NCBI RefSeq assembly: GCF_038419845.1
Contig: NZ_JBCAQT010000004.1
Span: 124,001-188,000, forward strand
Source of the DNA: Marinimicrobium sp038419845
GTDB lineage: Bacteria > Pseudomonadota > Gammaproteobacteria > Pseudomonadales > Cellvibrionaceae
Length of the DNA: 64,000 nt
Direction of reading: 5' to 3'
Part shown: positions 8,750 through 17,100 of the stretch, piece by piece
Layout of the letters: every line of letters begins with the position of its first letter
Numbering within the stretch: position 1 is the first letter of the stretch
The notes under the pieces: generated by a model
What the model was told of the DNA's origin: nothing
The model's input: the letters and a program-made list of their open reading frames with translations, nothing else
The model's database searches: none
Translations under genes and position numbers: made by a program

Positions 8750-9816
8750 CAGTCAAAACTCCTCAGAGCCAGCCCGGCCGCAATCATCATCGAGGGCGCA
8801 TCATTGGCCAGCGCCACCGCATTGACCTTTGAAGACACGGACATGTTGGCGAACGGGTTGGCCACCAGGGTCTGAGTGCCCAGCTTCTCTTCGATCAGCC
8901 CGACCAGGCTCTCCATGGAGGCGACTCCCCCGGCCAGCACGATATAGTCCACATCGTTGTACTGACTGGCCGAAAAGAAAAACTGCAGCGAGCGGGTCAC
9001 CTGCTGGACCACGGCCTCCTTGAACGGCCCGAGCACTTCGGATTCATAATCATCGGGCAGGCCGCCCTGCTTTTTGGCCAGACCGGCCTCTTCCATCGAC
9101 AGACCGTAGCGGCGCTGGATTTCCTCAGTCAGCTGTTTGCCCCCGAACAACTGCTCGCGGGTATAAACCGTCTTGCCATCGACCAGAACGCTCAGCGTGG
9201 TCATGGTTGCGCCGATATCGATGACCGCGACCACCTGGCCTTCCTGGTCCTCAAGCTGCTCGGCAACCAGGCCGAACGCCCGCTCCATGGAATAGGCTTC
9301 CACGTCCACCACCTCCTCTTTGAGATCGGCCAGCTGCAGGACATTGACCCGCAGGTCAATGTTCTCCCGGCGGCAGGCCGCGAGCAGAACCTCTACCTGG
9401 TCGGGATTGCGGGGGGACTCACCCTGGACCTCAAAATCGATGGCAACTTCTTCCAGAGGGAACGGAATGTACTGATCGGCCTCTATAGAGATCTGAGTCT
9501 CCAACGCATCGTCGCTAAGGCCGGAGGGCATATCGATCATTTTGGTGATGACCGCAGAACCGGCAACCGCTACGGCGGCACTTTTGAGCTTGGTCTTGGA
9601 CTGCTTGATCACGGCCCTGACCACCTCGGCGACCGCCTCGGGTTCGTTGATGTTTTTTTCCACCACCGACCCGGGGGGCAGAGGGCGCACGGCGTAGGTC
9701 TCGACCCGGAAGCGGTCACCATGCCGACTCAGCTCCAGCAACTTGACGGAGGTCGAACTGATGTCCAGCCCCAAGACCGGTTTGGACCTTTTTTCAAGGA
9801 AGCTTAAAATGCCCAT
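8749..9816 (-). CDS. pilM: Type IV pilus actin-like ATPase PilM
   Basis: 355 residues. A cytoplasmic actin/FtsA-fold protein that binds the PilN tail. Nucleotide-binding segments seen are GLDISSTSVKLLEL (phosphate 1), VIDIGATMTTLSVL (phosphate 2) and the adenosine motif YIVLAGGVASMESL. It is the first gene of the pilMNOPQ-aroKB-damX operon and is divergent from mrcA, the usual arrangement in Pseudomonas-type genomes. A candidate promoter lies about 40 bp upstream. Confidence 0.96.
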   Translation of the reverse strand: MGILSFLEKRSKPVLGLDISSTSVKLLELSRHGDRFRVETYAVRPLPPGSVVEKNINEPEAVAEVVRAVIKQSKTKLKSAAVAVAGSAVITKMIDMPSGLSDDALETQISIEADQYIPFPLEEVAIDFEVQGESPRNPDQVEVLLAACRRENIDLRVNVLQLADLKEEVVDVEAYSMERAFGLVAEQLEDQEGQVVAVIDIGATMTTLSVLVDGKTVYTREQLFGGKQLTEEIQRRYGLSMEEAGLAKKQGGLPDDYESEVLGPFKEAVVQQVTRSLQFFFSASQYNDVDYIVLAGGVASMESLVGLIEEKLGTQTLVANPFANMSVSSKVNAVALANDAPSMMIAAGLALRSFD

Positions 9817-9852
9817 TTTTCTATCTATATCCGTAACTTAGAGGAAGTTTAT

Positions 9853-9880
9853 GTTATAGGACTTTAACTTAAGCCTGCAA
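9853..9880 (-). promoter_or_regulatory. Candidate sigma-70 promoter for the pilM operon
   Basis: On the minus strand there is TTGCAG (9875-9880), a 16 bp spacer, then TATAAC (9853-9858). It lies 37 bp upstream of the pilM start and reads away from mrcA. Read by eye only. Confidence 0.5.
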
Positions 9881-9915
9881 CAAGACTGGACATATGTAAA
9901 CAGGCAAAAAGCCCG

Positions 9916-9921
9916 TATAAT
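9916..9921 (+). promoter_or_regulatory. Consensus -10 box for mrcA
   Basis: A perfect TATAAT overlaps the upstream in-frame ATG at 9920. If this is the -10 element, transcription begins near 9928 and the ATG at 9920 cannot be used; this supports the start at 9971. No good -35 was found at 16-18 bp spacing, so the promoter may depend on an activator or an extended element. Confidence 0.5.
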
Positions 9922-9970
9922 GCCGCCAGACACCGCCAATTTCGCTAACTTATTAATTATCATAGAAAAA

Positions 9971-12514
9971 ATGCCCATTAAAAAGTCGTACCTGAGAGTT
10001 CTTTTCTGGCTGTTTATCGCCGGTTCCAGCGCCAGCCTGGTGGTTTTGGGGGGGTTATACCTCTATCTGAGCCCCAAACTCCCCCCGGTGGAGAGCCTCA
10101 GACAAGTCCAATTACAGACCCCCCTGCGGGTTTATTCAAGTGACAGCAAGCTGATTGGTGAATTTGGCGAGCAGCGCCGAACCCCCCTCCGCTTCGATGA
10201 ACTCCCGGACTTGTACATCAAGGCGTTATTATCCGCCGAAGATGCTGAATTTTACGACCATCCGGGCGTATCTATTCGGGGACTTTTGCGAGCCACGTCA
10301 CAATTATTGCAAACAGGTGAGATCCAGTCGGGGGGAAGCACCCTTACCATGCAGCTGGCACGGGATTTTTTCCTGAGTCGCGACCAGGTCTTTTCGCGCA
10401 AATTCAATGAGATACTGCTGGCTCTTCAGATTGAGAACGAACTCACAAAACAGGAAATTCTCGAGCTGTTCAACAACAAAATGTACTTCGGCAACCGGGC
10501 CTACGGCATCCAGGCCGCCGCCCAGATTTACTATGGAAAAGACCTGGATGAGCTGGAACTGCACCAGTGGGCCATGATTGTCGGCGTCCTGAAGGCGCCT
10601 TCGGCCTACAACCCTCTGGCCAATCTCGATCGTGCCATGATTCGCCGCAACTGGATTCTGGGCCGGATGCTCGAACTTGAACATATCGATGAACAGACCT
10701 ACCAGACGGCGGTAAACACTCCCGACAACGCTCGCTACCACGGCGCCACCCTGGAGCTCTACGCTCCTTATGTAGCCGAGCTGGCGCGCCGGGAGGTGGT
10801 CGACCGCCTGGGAACGGATGCGGCTTATAACGACGGCTACCGGGTCTACACCACCATCGACAGCCGCCATCAGGCCGTCGCCCAGCGCGCGGTGGTCGAC
10901 GGCCTGGTCGCCTACGACTGGCGCCATGGCTATCGCGGTCCCGAGGAGCAGCTGGGCAGCCCGCCCGAGGACGGCCTGGAGCGCTGGGTCGAACTGCTGG
11001 ACGACGTCCCCGTTTTTGGTGGATTGGAGCCCGCCCTGGTCACGGCCGTGAAAGAGCAGTCGGTTCAGGTTGTTCTGGCCAGTGGCGAAGAGGTCGAGCT
11101 GGGCTGGGAGCAGGGACTGTCCAGCGCGCGCCGCTATTTCAGTGAGAACACCCGCAGCTCGGCTCCGGAAACCGCCAGCGACGTCCTGGCCGTGGGGGAT
11201 CTGATCCGGCTCTACCGCATGGACGAGCAGTGGCATCTGCGACAGATCCCCGTGGCCCAGGCCGCCCTGGTGGCGATGGACCCGAAAGATGGCGCCCTGC
11301 GTTCGCTGGTGGGTGGCTTTGACTTCCGCCAGAGCAATTTCAACCGCGCTCTGCAGGCCAGCCGTCAACCGGGTTCGAGCTTCAAGCCCTTCGTCTATAC
11401 CGCCGCCCTGCAGAATGGCTTCACGCCGGCCACCATCGTGAACGACTCGCCCGTGGTCATTCAGGATGCAGCATTGGAGGGCGCCTGGCGCCCGGAAAAT
11501 GACGGCGGCACTTTTCTGGGCCCGACACGCCTGCGTGAGGCCCTGTATCGCTCCCGCAACCTGGTGTCCATCCGGGTGCTGCGCAACATCGGCCTGCCCG
11601 CCCTGATCGACACCCTGGAGCAGTTCGGCTTCAATCGCGAAGAACTGCCGCGCAACCTGTCGCTGGCCCTGGGCAGCCATGCCATGACCCCGGTACAGAT
11701 GGCCAGCGGCTACGCCGTCTTTGCCAACGGCGGCTTTCGGGTAGAACCCTACCTGGTCTCCCGGATAGAAGATGATGAAGGCGCTCCCGTGCACCAGGCC
11801 CGCCCCGCAACAGTGTGCCGCGATTGCAAAGCACCCGAAGAGGAAGAGCCGAACGCGCCGGGCGACAACCTGATTGCCGATATCTACGCCACCGAGCCGG
11901 AATCAGAGCCGGAAGAAGAGGCGCGCCTCGATTCGGAACGACCCGCACAGCTCACACTATTGGAAGAGCTTGAGAACGGAAGCGCGGAGGGGGAAGGCCC
12001 CGTACTGGAGCCGCTCCCACTAGCCCCAAGGGTCATGGATGAGCGCACCGCTTTCATCATCGACTCGATGTTGCGGGACGTCATTTCCCGCGGCACAGGC
12101 CGGCGCGCCCGGGTGCTCGGGCGCGGGGATATCGCGGGCAAGACCGGTACCACCAACGGCCCCCGGGATGCCTGGTTTGCCGGTTACAGTCCGCAGCTGG
12201 TCACCGTGGCCTGGCTGGGCTTTGACCAGAATTCGCCGCTGGGGCGCGCCGAATACGGCGGCACGGCGGCCCTGCCCATCTGGATTGACTATATGCGCGC
12301 GGCCCTGGCCGACAAGCCGGAGCAGCCGGCACAGCAGCCCAACGGCATCGTCACGGTGCGGATCAACCCGGAGAATGGCCGCCGCGCCCGCCCGGGCGAC
12401 CCGGATGCCATTTTTGAGATATTCCGCGCGGAGAACGTCCCGCCCTACGAAAATGGCGGCTCCAACTCCAATGGTGGTGGGGAAGATGACGCCCTGCCGG
12501 AAGAGCTGTTTTAA
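9971..12514 (+). CDS. mrcA: Penicillin-binding protein 1A (bifunctional transglycosylase/transpeptidase)
   Basis: 847 residues from the ATG at 9971. The ATG at 9920 lies inside a TATAAT box and gives a non-membrane extension, so it is not used. PBP1A polymerises and cross-links peptidoglycan. Seen: a cytoplasmic tail and TM helix (about 8-32); the GT51 domain with SAEDAEFYDHPG, GGSTLTMQLAR and NKMYFGNRAYGI; an OB-like linker; and a transpeptidase domain with SSFK (Ser about 469), SRN and KTGT (about 724). Between the SxN and KTG motifs is an acidic insertion of about 70 residues (11810-12035) that starts with a CRDC pair. It is divergent from pilM, as in Pseudomonas ponA. Confidence 0.95.
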   Translation: MPIKKSYLRVLFWLFIAGSSASLVVLGGLYLYLSPKLPPVESLRQVQLQTPLRVYSSDSKLIGEFGEQRRTPLRFDELPDLYIKALLSAEDAEFYDHPGVSIRGLLRATSQLLQTGEIQSGGSTLTMQLARDFFLSRDQVFSRKFNEILLALQIENELTKQEILELFNNKMYFGNRAYGIQAAAQIYYGKDLDELELHQWAMIVGVLKAPSAYNPLANLDRAMIRRNWILGRMLELEHIDEQTYQTAVNTPDNARYHGATLELYAPYVAELARREVVDRLGTDAAYNDGYRVYTTIDSRHQAVAQRAVVDGLVAYDWRHGYRGPEEQLGSPPEDGLERWVELLDDVPVFGGLEPALVTAVKEQSVQVVLASGEEVELGWEQGLSSARRYFSENTRSSAPETASDVLAVGDLIRLYRMDEQWHLRQIPVAQAALVAMDPKDGALRSLVGGFDFRQSNFNRALQASRQPGSSFKPFVYTAALQNGFTPATIVNDSPVVIQDAALEGAWRPENDGGTFLGPTRLREALYRSRNLVSIRVLRNIGLPALIDTLEQFGFNREELPRNLSLALGSHAMTPVQMASGYAVFANGGFRVEPYLVSRIEDDEGAPVHQARPATVCRDCKAPEEEEPNAPGDNLIADIYATEPESEPEEEARLDSERPAQLTLLEELENGSAEGEGPVLEPLPLAPRVMDERTAFIIDSMLRDVISRGTGRRARVLGRGDIAGKTGTTNGPRDAWFAGYSPQLVTVAWLGFDQNSPLGRAEYGGTAALPIWIDYMRAALADKPEQPAQQPNGIVTVRINPENGRRARPGDPDAIFEIFRAENVPPYENGGSNSNGGGEDDALPEELF

Positions 12515-12542
12515 GCGCGAAAAACCTTACCCCGAGAACGCC

Positions 12543-13382
12543 TCAGTCAGAGCTTTTCTGACGGGGCAGGGTCTCGATCGCGTAGGGTGAGCGCAGGGGC
12601 ATCAACAGCGGCTTGAAGCCGCGCCTGGCCGCGCCGGAGTCCGAGCGGTCCACGACCCAGCCCCGGACTTCGACCCGGCGACCGAGCCAATCGGCCGCCG
12701 GGCGGGGCCCGAAATGATCCAGATCGGCCCCGGACACCCGCAATACCAGGGGGCCGTCCAATTCCAGCCATAAGTCCCGATTGTGGGCTACATCCTTCAC
12801 TGTGCCGATCACCCGTTGAAAGCCCGTGTCATCGGTGCTCAGGGTGGAGGCGGAGCGGGGTTTCCACTGCGGATGGCTCCAGAGCCCATGGCCGGCCTGC
12901 CGTGCTTGCCGCTCGTGCTCCGAAAGGCAGGCAGCGAGCATCAGGTTGGGCGGCACGGCGATATGGAAGGCCAGCCCTCGGCGCAGCAGTTGCGCTTCCA
13001 GGCTGATGCCGGTGGCGGTGTAGACATGGGCCAGGGTGCGGCCGTAGTGGTCTTTGCGCTCCCGGTCGTAGACCAGTTGCAGTTTGTCGCCGGGTTCGAT
13101 CAGCGCGCGCAGTTCGTCCCGGGCGGCTTTGGCCAGCGGCTGGGCCGGTTCGCCGTCCCGGGCCAGCTCGGGGGCGTTGATGCCCACCAGCCGGATGCGC
13201 CGCTCATCGGCCAGGCGCAGGCTGTCGCCATCGTGCACGGAGTGCAGGTAGGCGGTTTCTCGCTCGGCGCTTTCGGGGAGGGGGCATGATATGGCAAACG
13301 CCGGAATCAGCAGGATGGGGAGCACGCTTTGACGAACGGCCCGATTCCGGGGAAGCCTTTCAAGGACACGTTGCAAGTACAT
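12543..13382 (-). CDS. Thermonuclease-family (SNase-like) nuclease, probably exported
   Basis: 279 residues from the ATG at 13382. The staphylococcal-nuclease fold is recognised by HDGDSLRLAD (catalytic Asp region), RIRLVGINAPEL with the catalytic Arg, and YDRERKDHYGRTLAHVY. A hydrophobic stretch ending AFAISC near residue 34 looks like a lipoprotein signal. A C-terminal OB-like extension of about 100 residues follows the nuclease domain. The frame stays open to 13640 but that extension has no family resemblance. The chosen ATG lies inside repeat element 13341-13446, so the first dozen or so codons come from the repeat; a GTG at 13325 is an alternative. A nuclease beside rpmE-priA is also found in Pseudomonas. 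Confidence 0.8.
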   Translation of the reverse strand: MYLQRVLERLPRNRAVRQSVLPILLIPAFAISCPLPESAERETAYLHSVHDGDSLRLADERRIRLVGINAPELARDGEPAQPLAKAARDELRALIEPGDKLQLVYDRERKDHYGRTLAHVYTATGISLEAQLLRRGLAFHIAVPPNLMLAACLSEHERQARQAGHGLWSHPQWKPRSASTLSTDDTGFQRVIGTVKDVAHNRDLWLELDGPLVLRVSGADLDHFGPRPAADWLGRRVEVRGWVVDRSDSGAARRGFKPLLMPLRSPYAIETLPRQKSSD

Positions 13383-13446
13383 CCCTGTAAACTCGAGAGC
13401 ACTAGTCCCGCGGCTCACGGTCCTTGAAAGGCTTCCCCGGAACCGG
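13341..13446 (+). repeat. Hairpin repeat element, copy A
   Basis: An outer inverted repeat pairs 13341-13367 with 13420-13446 at 26 of 27 positions. The arms enclose a 52-nt core that begins ACGTTGCAAG and ends GGCTCACG. The core holds TACA-TCCC-TGTA, then a near-paired GAGAGC/GCTCAC around ACTAGTCCCGCG. The core matches the copies at 20146-20256 and 29794-29898, while the outer arms do not. It lies between the rpmE terminator and the nuclease gene and provides the start codon of the latter. Confidence 0.85.
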
Positions 13447-13488
13447 GCCTTCGGGCTTCGTAGCGGCCTAACCAAGTGCTTGCTGCAA

Positions 13489-13523
13489 CAAAAAACGCCG
13501 AGGGCTCTCACCCTCGGCGTTTT
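13489..13523 (-). terminator. Rho-independent terminator of rpmE
   Basis: The stem CGCCGAGGG/CCCTCGGCG has a CTCTCA loop. Read on the minus strand it is followed by a run of six T. It lies 50 bp beyond the rpmE stop codon, in the right direction. Confidence 0.88.
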
Positions 13524-13572
13524 CGATGTTCGGCGTGACGTGGCATCCGGCGTGAGGATCACCACGTGAGCC

Positions 13573-13791
13573 TTACTTGTTGGTGGCGATGCGGCTGCCG
13601 AAACGCTTCTTGAAGCGGTCGATACGGCCACCGGTGTCAACGATCTTCTGCTTGCCGGTGTAGAAGGGGTGGCATTCAGAGCAGACGTCGACCAGGAAAT
13701 CTTTGCCCAGCGTGGAGCGGGTCTTGATGGTGTTACCGCAACTGCAGGTGGCGGTCACCTCTTCGTACTTGGGGTGCAGGTTCGCTTTCAT
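13573..13791 (-). CDS. rpmE: 50S ribosomal protein L31 (zinc-binding type)
   Basis: 72 residues from the ATG at 13791, which gives the conserved MKANLHPKYEEVTATCSCGN; the longer frame to 13860 is not conserved. The cysteines CSCG and DVCSECHP form the zinc site of the zinc-containing L31 type. TGKQKIVDTGGRIDRFKKRF is the ribosome-binding C-terminus. TAAGGC upstream could serve as ribosome binding site. A strong terminator follows. It is divergent from priA. Confidence 0.97.
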   Translation of the reverse strand: MKANLHPKYEEVTATCSCGNTIKTRSTLGKDFLVDVCSECHPFYTGKQKIVDTGGRIDRFKKRFGSRIATNK

Positions 13792-14077
13792 GTTACTTGC
13801 CTTACGTCTTTGTGCCGCCACCCGGTCAATGCCTTGAAGGCCTCTTGCCGAGCACCGCACAACGGTTAATGGGAACGGCTGGAATCAGGGTCGGGGATGG
13901 TACCAGAAAACCCGCCCAACGCAAGTGTTTCCGTGGCTGAAAGCGGAGTCGACCGGTTTTTACCTTAAAACCGATGCCAGCAAACCACGGCCAGATGCGT
14001 TATTCTGCCCGCCTTCGGTTGTAAGAGCGTGGGACCACCCATGGTCCACCCCGTTTCAGGAGCCTGTTGTCCCGGTC

Positions 14078-16285
14078 ATGTCCGCACCCACGATTCTGGA
14101 AATCGCACTGCCCACGCCCCTTCGGCGGCGGTTCGACTATCTGCCGCCCGCTGGCCTGGCGCCGGATGCCCTGCAGCCGGGGACGCGGGTGCAGGTGCCG
14201 TTCGGGCGGCAACAGCTGGTGGGGCTGTTGCTCAGGGTGAAAAGTGAGTCTTCACTCCCTCTGGATAAGCTGCGTGCGGCGGAGACGGTGCTCGATCGGG
14301 ACGCCTTGCTGCCGCCCGAGTTACTGAACTTGTGCCTCTGGGCAGCCGATTATTACCAGTGCCCGGTGGGTGAAGCGCTGCATACCGCCCTGCCGGTACT
14401 TCTGCGCCAGGGCGAGGTGGCGCGCGAGCAGGGGGAGCCCTATTGGCACCTCACGACCGAAGGCAAGGGACTGCCCGAGGGCGCACTCAAACGCGCGCCC
14501 CGGCAGGCCGAGCTTCTGGCCGCCCTGCAGAGCCGGGGACAGCTCAACCGGACCGATTTTGCCATGCTGGGCATCGCCCGCAGCCAGGTGAAAGCCCTGG
14601 AAGACAAGGGGCTGGCGGCCTGTCGTGAGCAAACACTCACTCCGCCGCCGGCGACCGCCATCCTTCGGGAGACGCCGCTGACCCTGTCGGAAGAGCAGCA
14701 GGCGGCGCTGGCGCGCATCCCCGCCGAGGGCTTCCAGGCCTGTCTGCTCGATGGCGCCACCGGCAGCGGCAAAACCGAAATCTATCTGCAGGCCATTGCC
14801 CGCACCCTGGAACAGGGGCGTCAGGCCCTGGTGCTGGTACCGGAAATCGGTTTGACCCCCCAGACTCTGGCGCGTTTTCAGAGTCGCTTTGCCCAGCCGG
14901 TGGTGGCCCTGCACTCGGGCATGAACGATCGCGAGCGCCTGGATGCCTGGCTCCAGGCCCGGGATGGTCGGGCGCGCATCATCATCGGCACCCGCTCGGC
15001 CATTTTTACCCCCCTGGCGCAGCCGGGCATCATCATTGTCGATGAGGAGCACGACAGCTCGTTCAAGCAACAGGACGGTTTTCGCTATTCGGCCCGGGAC
15101 CTGGCGGCCATGCGCGCCAACCGACTGAAGATTCCTCTGATTCTGGGCAGCGCCACACCGGCACTGGAAAGCCTGCACAACGCCCGCACCGGCCGCTACC
15201 AGTACCTGCGGCTCAGCCGCCGGGCCGGGGCCGCCCAGGCCCCGACGATTCACCTGAACGACATTCGCCGGCAGACGCTGGAGGAAGGGCTGGCGCCGGA
15301 TACCCTGAGCGCGATCGGTGAGACACTGCGCAGCGGCAATCAGGTACTGGTGTTTCTGAACCGGCGCGGCTACGCGCCCACCCTGGAATGTCACGACTGC
15401 GGCTGGCTGGCCGAATGCGGTCACTGCGACGCTCGCATGACGCTGCACCAGGCGCCGCGCCACCTGCACTGCCACCACTGCGATCACCAGCGCGCGGTGC
15501 CCAAAATCTGTCCCTCCTGCCGCAGCAGCCACCTTCAGCCGCTGGGCCAGGGCACCGAGCGCAGCGAGGAAGCGCTGCGCTCACGTTTTCCCGAGACCCG
15601 TATCCTGCGCGTCGATCGTGACTCCACCCGGCGCAAGCACGCCTTTCGCGATCTGCTCACCGAGGTGCACAGCGGCGAACCCTGCATTCTGGTCGGCACC
15701 CAGATGCTGGCCAAGGGCCACCACTTTCCCGATGTCACCCTGGTGGTCATTCTGGATGCCGACGCCGGACTGTTCAGCACCGACTTTCGCGGCCCGGAGC
15801 GGATGGGCCAACTGCTGCTACAGGTCGCCGGCCGGGCCGGGCGCGCCGACAAGCCCGGCCAGGTAATTCTGCAGAGCCACCATACCGACCACCCCCTGGT
15901 GCGCACCCTGATGGAACGGGGTTACCACGCCTTCGCCGAGCTGATCCTGAGCGAGCGGCGCCTGACCCAGCTGCCACCCTTCCGCCATCTGGCGCTGGTG
16001 CGCGCCGAATCCAAGCGCCCGGAAAACGCCGTGGCCTTTCTGCAGCAGGTGCGCCACCTGGCCGAGCAACATCACCCCGCCAACCATGAACTCGGCTACC
16101 TGGGCCCCCTGCCCGCCATGATGGAAAAGCGCGGCGATCGCTTTCGCTATCAATTGCAGCTGAACGCCGCCGGGCGCAAACCCTTGCAGGCGCTGCTCGC
16201 GCGTCTGGCGCCGGAGCTGGAAAACCACGCTCTGGCCAAACGCACCCGCTGGTCGATTGATGTGGATCCGCAGGATATGAGCTAG
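14078..16285 (+). CDS. priA: Primosomal protein N' (replication restart helicase PriA)
   Basis: 735 residues from the ATG at 14078 (E. coli PriA has 732). The frame is open back to 13925 but the extra 51 residues are not PriA-like. The N-terminal DNA-binding domain (TILEIALPTPLRRRFDY...) is followed by helicase motifs: Walker A GATGSGKTEIY, IIIVDEEHDSS, ILGSATPALES, and the C-terminal motifs VGTQMLAKGHHFPDV and LLQVAGRAGRADKPG. Between them lie the eight zinc-binding cysteines (CHDCGWLAECGHCD and CHHCDHQ/CPSC). PriA reloads the replisome at stalled forks. AGGAG is 15 nt upstream. Confidence 0.96.
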   Translation: MSAPTILEIALPTPLRRRFDYLPPAGLAPDALQPGTRVQVPFGRQQLVGLLLRVKSESSLPLDKLRAAETVLDRDALLPPELLNLCLWAADYYQCPVGEALHTALPVLLRQGEVAREQGEPYWHLTTEGKGLPEGALKRAPRQAELLAALQSRGQLNRTDFAMLGIARSQVKALEDKGLAACREQTLTPPPATAILRETPLTLSEEQQAALARIPAEGFQACLLDGATGSGKTEIYLQAIARTLEQGRQALVLVPEIGLTPQTLARFQSRFAQPVVALHSGMNDRERLDAWLQARDGRARIIIGTRSAIFTPLAQPGIIIVDEEHDSSFKQQDGFRYSARDLAAMRANRLKIPLILGSATPALESLHNARTGRYQYLRLSRRAGAAQAPTIHLNDIRRQTLEEGLAPDTLSAIGETLRSGNQVLVFLNRRGYAPTLECHDCGWLAECGHCDARMTLHQAPRHLHCHHCDHQRAVPKICPSCRSSHLQPLGQGTERSEEALRSRFPETRILRVDRDSTRRKHAFRDLLTEVHSGEPCILVGTQMLAKGHHFPDVTLVVILDADAGLFSTDFRGPERMGQLLLQVAGRAGRADKPGQVILQSHHTDHPLVRTLMERGYHAFAELILSERRLTQLPPFRHLALVRAESKRPENAVAFLQQVRHLAEQHHPANHELGYLGPLPAMMEKRGDRFRYQLQLNAAGRKPLQALLARLAPELENHALAKRTRWSIDVDPQDMS

Positions 16286-16386
16286 TGGGCTGCGCCACCC
16301 ATATTGTAACTGGCGGAGCCAGCCCGTCATGAGTACAATTGCCCGCCTGTAAACCCCGACCCTTTTTCGCCTTTTGACTGGCCGCC

Positions 16387-16962
16387 ATGACCCGAGACTT
16401 CGCCAAAAAAAGCCGCCCCCAGGCCCGCCGCAATCGCCCCAAGAGCCAGGTGCCGGGCTGGGTGTGGCTGTTTACCGGGTTGGTACTGGGCGGGTTTATC
16501 GTGTTTCTGGTAAGCCTGTCGGACGTCGAGTTGCCTGACCAACCCGGAGAGCAGAGCCAACCGCAGGTAAAGGCCGAGCCCAAACCGGAAGAAGAGGCCA
16601 TCCCCAAGCCGCGCTTTGATTTTTACAAGCTATTGCGCGAGAGCGAAGTGATTGTCCCAGCCACCGAATCCAGCGGAAGCAGCGGCCCTGATCGCGACCA
16701 GCAGGCGCAGGAGAGCTCGCCGGATGAGTTCATTCTCCAGGTGGGCTCCTTCCGCCGCTCACAGGAGGCCGACAGCCTGCGCGCTCAGCTGTTGTTGCTA
16801 AACCTGGATGCCTATACCGAGAAAGTCACCCTGCGCAATGACGAGGTCTGGCACCGGGTCCTCGTCGGTCCATTCAGTAATCAATCCCGCCTTGCCAGCG
16901 CCCGTTCAACCCTCGTATCCAACCAGTACAATGCCCTGGTGCTCAAACGGAAGAAAGAGTAG
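16387..16962 (+). CDS. FtsN-like SPOR-domain membrane protein
   Basis: 191 residues. A basic cytoplasmic N-terminus (TRDFAKKSRPQARRNRPKS), one transmembrane helix (WVWLFTGLVLGGFIVFLVSL, about 25-44), a charged linker, and a C-terminal SPOR domain (about 115-190, FILQVGSFRRSQEADSLRAQ). FtsN-like proteins bind septal peptidoglycan and activate division. In Pseudomonas a similar gene sits between argS and hslV; here argS is missing and this gene follows priA by 101 bp. It is probably cotranscribed with or read into hslVU, although hslV has its own candidate promoter. Confidence 0.8.
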   Translation: MTRDFAKKSRPQARRNRPKSQVPGWVWLFTGLVLGGFIVFLVSLSDVELPDQPGEQSQPQVKAEPKPEEEAIPKPRFDFYKLLRESEVIVPATESSGSSGPDRDQQAQESSPDEFILQVGSFRRSQEADSLRAQLLLLNLDAYTEKVTLRNDEVWHRVLVGPFSNQSRLASARSTLVSNQYNALVLKRKKE

Positions 16963-17026
16963 CCCTCGTTCGGGTATGCCCTAAGTAGGTCGCTGAAACT
17001 TCCCTTGCCATACAGACCAAACACCG

Positions 17027-17055
17027 CTTGAAATTGCGGGCGGCGCCCCCACCTC
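17027..17055 (+). promoter_or_regulatory. Sigma-32-type heat-shock promoter before hslV
   Basis: CTTGAAA (17027-17033) matches the sigma-32 -35 consensus exactly. A 13 bp spacer leads to CCCCACCTC (17047-17055), close to CCCCATNTA. It lies about 46 bp upstream of the hslV GTG. The hslVU operon is a known sigma-32 target in enterobacteria, so site and gene agree. Confidence 0.72.
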
Positions 17056-17100
17056 TGGTATTCATACCTTACAACCAACGAACCAGACAAAGGACGGCTT

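Noticed and set aside
10304..11794. 496-codon frame antisense to mrcA
   Set aside because: PBP1A motifs on the plus strand are complete; the minus frame is a shadow.
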